From assembly GCA_963971305.1 (NCBI GenBank), contig CAXARO010000135.1:1-64000 (forward strand): a stretch of 64,000 nucleotides of DNA. The letters run 5' to 3'. This DNA is from Arcuatula senhousia. Lineage: Eukaryota; Mollusca; Bivalvia; Mytilida; Mytilidae. The notes below the pieces were generated by a model. The model saw nothing but the letters and a program-made list of their open reading frames with translations. It did no database searches and was not told the DNA's origin. Shown piece by piece: positions 50,001 through 62,000 of this stretch (positions are counted from its first letter, which is position 1; the number at the start of each line of letters is the position of its first letter). Position numbers and translations under genes: made by a program.

Positions 50001-53000
50001 ATTTCAGCGACAATATATTAGAAATTTTATGGTAATTCGTGTCAGACAAGTCTGACTACTAGGCTTGTGATTACCCTCGGGGACCTCTGGTCCACCAGCA
50101 GCGGTTATCGCCCAGTGGTTTCAAAATTACAAATACCAAAACGCGGGTACAAACGGTTAATTTGGATATGCTATATATCGATATTTCAAGGAGTAACCTC
50201 TCATCAGTAGCATTTAAACCAAAACATTGGAAGATCAAATTCCAAAACAGTTAAAAACGAAAAGTACTCAAAACCAAAACGTTCGAACAAGGAAGCCAAA
50301 TCCAGCACCGAGGATATCGACCATGTGCATTACAAGGAAAGAAACCTGGTGTTTTCATCAATTTTGAATTTAACAATCGGAAATTTCAGCGACAATATAT
50401 TAGAAATTTTATGGTAATTCGTGTCAGACAAGTCTGATTTTCAATACATTGTACAGGTGTACTCCATGAGAGTCTATTCTGAGATGTATTTATTTTCTAT
50501 GATCGACTAGACTATGAGCAAGCATAAAAGTCAACTCAATGGTCAACAAGCCAAACGCAAATTTATCATGTTATTGTTTTTTTTTATCATGAAATATACA
50601 GAAAAAAGCTAAAATAGGAAAGAAAAAGACAGACTCTAAACCAGACCCTAAGCAGCCGGCCACAAACCAGTTGCAACCAAACCAGTCAGGCTATAAGACG
50701 GGCGTTGAAGAGACGTATTACTGTGAGGCGGCTGACGGAAAACCGTACAGAACATTTCAAGCAAACTTATTGCAAAAGCTATCTGAAATATACGTGCCAT
50801 TTGTTGAGCTGGAAGAAAAAGAAAGTAAGAGACGTACGGATTATCCTATTTACTCATACAAGCTACATGCATATTTTGAACTAGTTCAGTTTCGGGTAGT
50901 TTCTCAAGTTTTTATTCTGGTGAAACATGATTGATTTATTTGACCGTATACGCTTTTGTTAAATTTAACCCTGAGCTTTCTTCTACTTCATTAAAATTAA
51001 ATACCTATGTTGACTCGGTCAGCCTTCATACATGTATATATGCTTGTCATTTACCAAGAATCCTCAATTGTCAAATCTATTGTAATTATGATTGATACAG
51101 TGCGTGTATGGTAAAAGCTTCCCACTCTCCCCGTTTACCATTGTACCATAAACCATCCTCATACACCATACGCAACTCAATCCTCATACACCATTTGCCA
51201 TCTCCATACCCATTTACTATTAACAGATGGGAACACATAATAACCTGTATGGTAAGATAGCCTGAGTAGCAGACAAAAAGTTAACTGCAAGTCCACCTAT
51301 TACTGTTCATGCGACTGCTTTGAGCAGCCACGCGGCTAGTTCCAAATAAACTTACAAAGCAGTCATTCTTCCATTTCTGCTTTTAAAAGCAGTCGCGTTC
51401 TTATGACAGGTTTGGTCAAGTTAACTTTGTGAAGGGTCAGCTTTATAGACTAAAATTCATGTAACAGCTTTCACAAGACAAAGTTCATGTTCCATCACCT
51501 AAGCTGTCGTCTAAATTCATTTTAATGATATGAAAAGTTTTTAATAAAATTATATAAATTTTAATTGTCGTATTATTGAACTGAGTCTGCTTAGAGCAGG
51601 CCTCTCAAAATGACTGGTCTGGTTCAAATGAGTGTGCGCAAGTTAACCTTGATGTCTGCTATAGAAAGCATGAGCAGACATGGCACAACGTTTACTTGAT
51701 GTTAACGTGCGTTCAGGTTCTGTAACATCCCCATCTAACAGAATACAAATAAAACAAATATTAGTATTTATTTCTTGAATATTTAATAACAAGAGTTGCA
51801 TTAGATTTATTCTGAAAGTATTGATAATACGCAAAAACAAAACAACTATCGTGTGCCGTAGTTAAAAACAACATACATGTACGTCATTTATTTTGATCCT
51901 AAACTTTCCGATAATTTGTGCACTGTCCATTTTTATAAGCCAGTGTCTACTTTATATAACAATTTTCGAATCAAAATATTTTAATAACATTAAACTTAAT
52001 AACATAATTTTAAATCAGATACATGTACAAGCCTGTTCAGTAAAAATATAATAATTTGAAAATAGTCTTAATTGTCTCAAATTGAAAGGCACTTTACAAT
52101 TTATTTTCAACTAAATAAATAAAGTAACCACCTTTTTACACGAAGTAAATGAAATGAAGTACTGCTATTTCTTAAATATTACAAGTTTTAATTAAAGTTT
52201 ATGATATCTTAAGCAATATAAACTAACATTTTTGTGGTTGGATTCTCGTCAGCGGTAAAAATTCCATGAACTGATTTTCCGTCTCTCTATTGACACCATT
52301 TGCAAAGATGGTTTCAAGAAACGATACTAGTCAGTCGGAAGAAACGAAAAAAGGTTGTCCCGTGTATAGGGAGAGCAATACCTTGCGCAATGCACTGTGC
52401 AGTTTAAGACCCCTTTGTAAATCTCAATAAGAGTAGGCTCAATGGGGGCCGTTTACAAAGACCACACAGACGAACTGCCAGCTAGAGGGAGATTTATAGA
52501 AACATTTAGCTTGTTTCCCCATTCCCCAAAAAATAAATATGTTAAAATTCCAATAAATTAACAATTAAAACTAGAAAAACTGTGAGCCGCATCTCACAAA
52601 TAAATACCCCCCTTCCCCCCCCAAAAGAAATAAATCAGATAAAATTTAGAATAGGAGATGCACATCTACATTATGTCACAAAGATTGTGTGTAGGTTTCA
52701 TGAAAATCCATCGAGGGGTTTAGGAGGAGTTGTGGATAAGAGATGGGTACCCCCATGTAGGCGAATGGCTAAGTCCATGTTTTGCTATGGGAAACTCCAA
52801 AAATCATTCTGATCAAATTTTAAAATAGTAGGTGCACATCTATATTATGTCCTAAAGATTGTGTGTAAGTTTCATGAAAATCCACCAAGGGGTTTAGGAG
52901 GAGTTGCGGATAAGAGATGGGTACCCTGAAGTGTAACGGAAGGACGGACGGACACCCCTATCAATATATACCCCCACTTCACATCTACATTATGTCACAA

Positions 53001-56000
53001 CAATTGTGTGTAAGTTTCATGAAAATCCATCAAGGGGTTTAGGAGGAGTTGTGGATAAGAGATGGGTACCCCCATGTAGGCGAATGGCTAAGTCCATGTT
53101 TTGCTATGGGAAACTCCAAAAATCATTCTGATCAAATTTTAAAATAGTAGGTTCACATCTACATTATGTCACAAAGATTGTGTGTAAGTTTCATGAAAAT
53201 CCACCAAGGGGTTTAGGAGGAGTTGCGGATAAGAGATGGGTACCCTGAAGTGTAACGGAAGGACGGATGGAAGGACGGATGGACACCCCTATCACAAAAG
53301 TGGGGGTATAAAAAATAGACTAATCAAATTCAAAATATTATTTACCATCCCATTCCCGATTTACTTTTCAATTGACCCATCTAATTCGAGATACCATTTA
53401 CCATCCCCATTCCCCATTTACATTCATATGTATTATTATTCCCATCCCAATACACGATATTATTCCCAATATACCATTTATCATTCACCCTCCTAATCCC
53501 CATTCCCCACCCCACCATATACCATAAATTGGGAAGCTTCTACTATACAGGAACTGTACGCGATGTTTTTGTTCATAAGCTTGGTGGTTATTTCTGTGAG
53601 TTGTTAGGATCGGTTTTGATGAATAAAACTACCAAACTGGGAGTTCAAATTCAAATGCCCAAATGGAAAGACCAAACAATGCAGACATACCGGAGAAATT
53701 GAGAATAGCAATGACATAATACAATTATAAAGTTTTTGCAAAGGAAATGATGTATTAAACCTAATTAAACTAGGTTATAGACCTAAACGTCTTTCTTCTC
53801 TTTTAATATATAAAAAAAATATATATAAATTTGAAACGTACTGAAAGGATAAAAAGCTACCGAACATGGAGGGTCAATTTGAAATGTACACGAGAAAAGA
53901 CAAAACATAGTTGAAATACCAGAGAAATTGAAGATCGCAATGGTCCTGGTACATTGTACAGCCATTTCAAAAGATATTGTGGGTTAAACCAGGTTTTATG
54001 GTACGCCAAGCCTCCAATATTCATTGTGATCCTAAGGTACGGTCGTATCACACAACACTACTTCTTGTGAAGACATAATAGGGATATTGAGTTGAAGCGC
54101 AACCAGATTTATTGACAATAGAATCGCAATTACCCGTTTATTTATTAAACCAAAAATTGACAGTTCTTATTAACCTTAAAAAAAGAAATAATATAATAAT
54201 TTCTGAATTCAATATTTACTTTATTGTTATCTCTGTGCTCTTTGAAAAGGTCACAAATCCCTAAAGACTCTAAAACGTCTTTAAAACGTTTGTTGTAGAA
54301 TTTTTGATGAGGATTCCTGTGTTGGTCATTGTTGTTGAAGGTGACCTCGAAACATTAGATCACGTGACTGAATTGCTGGAGCGTAAAATACCGATACTAA
54401 TTTTGAAGGGATCTGGAAAAGCAGCAGACCTCATTGCAGATTGTTTACAAGAGGGACAACCAAGGTTGGTCAGTCAACTTACAATGAATAATTAAAACAA
54501 TATTCTAATGAATACTTTTGACAATACTTTCTTAATTGTGTGATACAAACATATTTATCAGGAATTCTTATTTTACTTTTGATGCCCTTCAATACCTATG
54601 GAAAATCGTAACAACTGGAAAGAAAATCTCGTTATGTGAAGGGATATACATGCAATGACTAGAATATGGAATACATGTACATGTATTGAGTCTTTTATCT
54701 ATTTTAGTGATGAAGCAATTACCGAATTGATTCCTCTTTTGTTTGGTATTTGCTTTCGTAATATGGACCTGGAGAGACTGAAAGGTTATATGCAGAAAAT
54801 ACAGAAGCACAGACATTACGTATGTTCTATAAATAGCTTTACTAATTACTACGTTTAGGCAGTCATAAGGTAAGCACGACCCTATACATTATATAGTATA
54901 ATCTAAAAGTAATAATGCATAACAAATAACTTGAAGATAGGAGTTGAAGATGTATCTCGAACACACACATTTTTATGTATCTTTACACGATTTGGTATGG
55001 TCTAGAGACGCTATAGGTATATATTTGGATATGCATTTTGAACATCTTTTGAATTGTGGATTTCCTTCGTTTGGATTCTAATGCTGCTGATGAGGAATAC
55101 ATTTCCAAAATGGCCATACTGCTCATAATAAAGTAATTGCAGTTGGAGTTAACATATGTGTTATGGTCTCATGTTCATTTACTTCATATCCTTTCGTAAA
55201 TTATATATTACAGGAGTTTGTCTTTTATGCCGTTTGGAGTTAGTAGAACAATTCCCTGTGTTTAAGATGTTTGCTCTTTATTTTTTTAGAAATGGTGTAC
55301 TTTGTTTTTAACCACTATATAAATTTATGAAAATTCTAAAAACTTAAGGTTAAACTGACTCCATCATTGTTTGCCCTTAGGTATAAATATATCAGGATTT
55401 CGTTTAGCTCTATGCATTTTGAACATCTTTTGAATTGTGGATTTCCTTTGTTTTTGTTCTATTGCTGCTGATGAGGAATAATTTTACTGCTCATATAAAT
55501 AATTACAGTTGAAGTTTACATATGTGTTGTGGTCTCATGTTCATTTACTCCATATCCGTTCATAAATTATTTATTACAGGAGTCGTCAGACTTGCCTGAC
55601 ACGATTTTCCATTACATTTCTAATATTTTTGTCGCTGAAATTTCCGATTCTGAAATTCAAAATTGTTTTAAAAAAACAGGTTTATTTTCTTGTAATGCAC
55701 ATGGTCGATATCCTCGGTGCTAGATTTGGCTTCCTTGTTCGAACGTTTTGGTTTTGAGCACTTTTCGTTTTCAACAGTTTTTGATATAATACTCATTGTA
55801 GTTTCGATATATATCATATCCGAATTGACCGTTTATACCCGCATTTTGGTATTTGTAATTTTGTCTTTTATGCCATGTGGAGTTAGTAGAACAATACCCC
55901 GTGTTTAAGACTTATGTTATTTTTCTTTTAGATATGGTGTACTTGTACATGAGATTACGGTATGAGATTACTTCTCATGTGTACACTTTGTTTTTAACTA

Positions 56001-59000
56001 CATGTACTATATCAATTTATGAAAATTCTTAATCCTAAGGTGAAATTCCTTCCATCGTAGTTTTGCCCTTAGTTATATATATTTGGATTTTTTTTTGCTT
56101 TTTTTTAACATCTTTTTAATTTTTGATTTCTTTTATTGGCTTCTAGTGCTGCTGAGGAATAATTTTACAAAATGGCATTACTGCTCATAAAAATTAATTG
56201 CAGTTGGAGTTGACATATGTGTTGTAGTCTCATGTTCATTTACTCCATATTCTTTCATAAATTATTAGAATACATTCTGTGCATTTAGAATACAATACAC
56301 ATTTTTATACTATATACATGTAATATAGAGTATCCCTATTGGGCCTCTCGACAATCTTTATGTACATTTTTTTACGCCAGGATTGCATCAATTTCGTGGT
56401 CTAGAGGATAGAAAGGTAAACTTGGAATGGCGAGGACCGTCGTTCAAATCCCAGTGGGAACTACGTAGTTTTTAAACTTCAAAAAACTTTGTCGTTGATT
56501 TAAAATTTGCCTTTGCCAACTTAGTGACCATTTCTAAAAAAAATGTGCTTTGAAAAACAACAGAAAAAGAAAAATAGAGTTGAAACGTAGAACGAGTCGG
56601 CTCAGATCATCCCTGTTATAACAAAAGAGTTGGGATGCAAGAACAAAAATATACTTTATAAAAGCCCACTTCCTGTTTTCCTTCCCCCAAAAATGCATAT
56701 CATGTAAACGGTGTAACGACTTTGTTTATGTAGGAGAAACAAGTGACAACCTGTATCAAAGACATCTTTTAAATTTGTCGCTGATCAGAACTCGGAAACC
56801 GGATCCCGTAGCAATACACTTTTATACTTACGGCAATTCCGTGGATGACTACGAAATTGTAGGATTGGAAAAAAAAATTGCGGCAATAATTCATACCGAC
56901 ACACAATAGAAAAGTTGTGGATGCAGAAACTACCTACCAATAAACCACATGTAATTAATCCAAAACGTAATGTTATCTCCCCCGGCATGTCTTTGTTCTT
57001 TGTGACGTTATCTTTTTGTTCTATACCATTATAAAAGTTCCGCTGATGAAGGCCGGCGTGTTCGGTCGAAAGCTTCGGTTAAAATTATTAGAGTTTTGGA
57101 GATATAGAAATATATAGAAATAGAAATACTGATGTTATGCTCTTAGATAATCTGCTTCCTATTTATCGAAAACTGCTTACACATAATGAATTTACATGCT
57201 AAATTTCCGTTGCCGATTTCTAAGCATGACGTAGCGATAATGTTTTAGCCTGTTGCTTTATGCTATATGGACTTGCTACAAGTCCCTTTCTTTTTTTAAA
57301 AATATATAGTACCATGTTTTTTTTTTCCTTTCTACAAAATTTAACTATAGCTGTGAACAAATACATTTCTTGCTACAGTTGCAAAAATGTACCCAGTAAT
57401 ATTAATGTCTACATAAACAGGATATTATAGACAAACTTATAAATCTTTTGTTAGTGAGATTACATACAGATATACTATATTAATACAATAAAATAGATTC
57501 TGAGTGAAGAAAAAAAAAACATTCTCAGAAATAATGTCTCTTTATATATACTTAACCATTTTCTTAATTATATAATTGAGGGACGTTTAAGTTAAAAGAT
57601 TTAAACACGCTGTAGTACCATGTGATGTATAGCGCTTTAAAGGTTTAAGGTAGTCTTCTCCTTGTTAGTGGATACTTATTTTTTTCAGCAGAGTATAAAT
57701 TTCAGCTCACAGATTTATCTGTTTCTTTTTTTTAAAGTAGAAACAGTTTTCAAGAAATTATGTGGAAAATTCTTGTTCTGTTACAAACAGATAAACATTT
57801 AACATTTTTTCAAGTGAATTTCTTCGTTTTAAACCCTTTAACCTTTCTACTCCCAGTAACCGCCACAACTGCATGAGAAAATTTTATTTTATTACCTTTC
57901 GTTCTCAGTTATTTAGTTTATTTTTTTATCTTATGGACAGTTTCCCAAATGAGCCTTTTAAATACCCCAAAAACACGTGTCAAATGTAAGTGTGCAATCA
58001 TGCTGGCCTGACACTACCATGTATATATAAAAAAATGTATTTCTTTAATAGGTTAACATTTTTGATATAAACAAACGTGCTGATGCAGAGTTCTCTGATG
58101 CTGTAGTAAAAGCAATTATAAAAGCATGGTCTCACAGTACTGAAGAACATGAGAGACCGGTCAAATCTGCCATTGAAAGATCTGGATATGTCATACAAGC
58201 AATATCAGAAGAGGATACGGTTCCTGATTTCGGTATTTTACTCGTTATATGATTACTACTAATGCATGCATCCATAATATTATATTAAACATATACATAC
58301 ACATACACATTATATACATACATCTATAAAACGATTTGACAAAAAAGTCCTTAAGAATTTAAAACAATGCTAAAATGATCAATAACTTATGTTAAAAGAT
58401 GTACACACTATTAGACATTATAGAAAAAAAGTTCAAATTTGACGTTTTCGATTTAGATTCGAAATATTGGGACGGGTTTAATACAAAATGTAGTGTAAAA
58501 TTATCATTTACATATTGCTATGCACTTTACCGTAAAGGAGGAGGGATATTTGAAAAAAAAAAATTGACAATTGTAAAGATCGAACTGAGGTTCCCTTTTC
58601 CCAAATGTTCCCAAAAATATCAGCTAAAGGCGACTTAATAATGGATAAAAGATTCAGTTGCGGAATTAGGGTCGCTAGAGGTTGGATGTTCAATGAAAAT
58701 AAAAAAAATTCTCACCACACACTAAAAATATCATATTTTCAACAACCACTATCCTTGTACTGACTTTCTTTCATGCACAATAATTTTAGAATCCTTTGTC
58801 ATGGCTGTACTCGACCATTTAAAGATAAAAACTGTGAATAATCCGCATACAGTCCAAAAACGGTCGTATTTAAACAATACAATGAGAGCTCTTCATCGGA
58901 AAAGATAGGAAAGTTCATTCGAATGTTTATCCTTGTTGCCAAGTGAATTAAAAGTTCTTTGTAGCAAAAAAATTTCTTCCATTTTAAGTTATGTTGTTTA

Positions 59001-62000
59001 AATAAACCATTCTGAATTAAAAATAGTTTATAAAAGTAACAAATTACATTTATAATGCATGTTATTATGTGGATATTTATAAAATGCATACGGTGCAACT
59101 GAAATGGATCGCGCAACCTTAACGTTTATATAAAAAATAGAAAAAAAATTCTTGAAATGTATATTTTTCCATTTCTAAATTTTCAGACATGTACTGCAAC
59201 AGGTTAAGCCAAAATAAATTTATGAAAAAAGGCCGTTTTTCTAGTCCGTCTTGGCAACCTTCTTATTAAAATTACACGATTTACCTCTTGAATTCGATTA
59301 CGTCATAGCACATGTTTACCTTTTTGACCGGTGTCCGTAAATTGGGATCAACAACATGTGAATTTGCATTGTGCTGGATTAAATTCCCAATTCAATCTTC
59401 AGTCATCCGTTTCAAAAATAGGAATGCCTCCCTTTTACCGTGTTTATTATGAATAAAAGATAGAACTTGGTTGTGTCCCTTGAAAGTTTTTCATAGTTGC
59501 ACATTCAATTCAAATGGATCGTTTAATGATAACAGTAAAATATAATTTTCAAACTAATATCCGTCGTAAAAAAAGGTAATAATCTAACATTCCTACAAGT
59601 TTCGAGAATGTACTACAGGTATTATGCCTTGTGTGATTTTAAAATATGCATTTTTGTTGACCTTAAAAACAACTGTTTACACAACAGAAAAGATTCCTTA
59701 ATAAAATAACATGTCCCACGTATATGATATTAGTCAGATCCATGCGCAATAAATGGCAATTGAAGATTGTTTATATGCCGTCGCCATCGTTGTTGTCATC
59801 GTTAAAAATTTAAAAAACACATTAGCTGTTTTCTGTAGGGGAGATAATTGAATACCACTAGATATTAGACTGCATATGAATTTGGTCTTGATATTATAGA
59901 TAAAATTAGGACACTAGACAATAAGACCGATTACGTAACAAAACCTGAAGTACAAGTATCGTCTGCTTTTGTAAACGGGACTCATCACAGAGGAAATAAG
60001 AGTAGCGTTCAACCAGCACCAGTGAGAACAGTGACATCTAATAATGTTGATATAAAAGGAGATATTCCAAAATTTATGGAAAAATACCAAGATTCTTTAA
60101 CACCAGCTTCTTTGACACTATATTTCTACATTGCCTATCAGTTCATACAGGAGATGCAAGAAAAGAAGAAACGAACATATGTAAATATGTTTTTCCTTAA
60201 TTATCCGATTAACAAAACATGTGACTGTATACAATTATTACCCAAAAAACCTCTCGTGCGAGAGAAAATTTAATCACATATTTTTAACGCCATTTGGCTG
60301 TCTGAACAGGTAGTCTGAACAATTGAACGTATCTTAACTCTTTTTTTCCTATTTAATTTTGTTTCCGTTTATTGAAATAAACTTAGTATCATAAAAAGGC
60401 TGACAAAACAAACAATAATTTTCTCATGGCCAACATACCACTTGAACTGATCTTAAAAACTTATCACATTTATTGCACAGTCATTGCAGTTGCGGGTTTT
60501 TATCGAGAAATTGGAATGTACTGGGTTTGTTGGGGCACGTTTGTCAAAAGTATCTGAGAAATTTAAGAACGTAGATATTTTATTAAATTGTGTTTTACTA
60601 AAATAAAGAAGTATGAAAATTACCTCTGTCAAAATGTTCTACCTTTCTACCCTTATAGTTACTATAATAACATGTTTTAAGACCTTGTGGTTTACGTCTA
60701 TGATTTCCAAGGTTAACAGCATTTGCCTATGTCTGTAACCTGTAACGTCATCTCTGCCATTTTGGATTCATTGCGCCTGTCTGTTGCATCTTATGCTTTT
60801 CCGGTCTGCCGTGCCATCCTACTTCAGATAAAGGGGTATGATTTCGTAAAGTAACCGCAATGTAAAAGGCTTGTTGACCGATTCTTTTCGGGTTTGTTGT
60901 AGAATAATATTTCTTTGTTAATTAACTTTGTAATTATTAGTGATCATTAGGCGCTTGAACATTATGTGACCATTTCTCAATAATTTTCAAAGTTGGGATT
61001 GTTGTATATCGTTGTTTAGCTTAAAAAGTGAAGATGACATTTCGGATCATGAGTTGTTTGAGTTGATAGGAGTCAATGGTCACTCGAAGCTTAACCATTA
61101 GGTGACCCATATTTTTTTCTTCTTGTTGTATACTAAGCATGTAATATATCATTGTAAGGCTTTTGAGGCCAAGTTTTTAAATCCTCCTTTTATGTATATC
61201 TAAGGGGAGTAACTCATGGTTTTTACTGTGTTTCAAATGAAAGTTTTGTATTTGATAACGATTTATAAGGAATTTGTCGTGCTTTGGGATTAATATCTAA
61301 GTATTGTCTTGAATTTTCATGAAATTGTAACATAGGGTGTAAGGAATAACAAGTCGATTATTAGTTTTGAAACTTTATTTTGAAAACAAAAATGCAGTGT
61401 TTGTTTCAGTCTTTTTCTTTCTCCTCGGCAGGTTTGAACTTTTCTATTCTCTCATCAAACAATTACTTTCTCTTTTCAATCGCATATTTCAAGGAATCTT
61501 CATACTCAAAATCTTCATAGTCTTTTAATATTTTTGCCGTTTCATTGATTTAATTGTGAATTGGATTGCGTGCCACATCCATTTGCAACATTATACTATT
61601 GACGTAACGATTTTTCAAAGCTTTTCTATAGAGTGGGAGATTTTTCCTGTCTGCTTCTGAAATTGCCTCTTTTTTCGTGGTGTATCAATCCATTTTTTTT
61701 TCGTGTTCGTCCTTGTAACTTATCAATACTTCTCAAATAAAACCGCCCCACGGATAGAGTTATTCTCCGGGAAAAGTTTCTTGATCTTCAGACAAGTCGT
61801 CACTCTTTTCTGATTTCGTATCCGACTCATTTTCTTAATCCAATTCTTTAGTTAGCGATTCGGGATGCTCCTTTAACCATTCAGGTATTTCCACTTTTGC
61901 CTGATGCTTGTGTCTTTATGTGTCTGTAGATTTAACAACTTATTAAGGAGTAACAAAGTTACAAACTTTTTACCGTGCGATTACTTTACAAAATCCCCCT

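Noticed and set aside
56390..56475. Functional tRNA gene
   Set aside because: A and B boxes are present but the acceptor and anticodon stems do not pair.
59869..59899. Exon 7 starting at the MITE end (TTAG|ACTGCATATG)
   Set aside because: Joined to exon 6 (phase 1) this meets a stop at once; the acceptor at 59899 gives the correct phase.
61395..61925. Contaminating DNA from an organism with reassigned stop codons
   Set aside because: The block is embedded in intron 7 between two in-phase TRPM-like exons and next to bivalve-type repeats; a decayed host copy is simpler.
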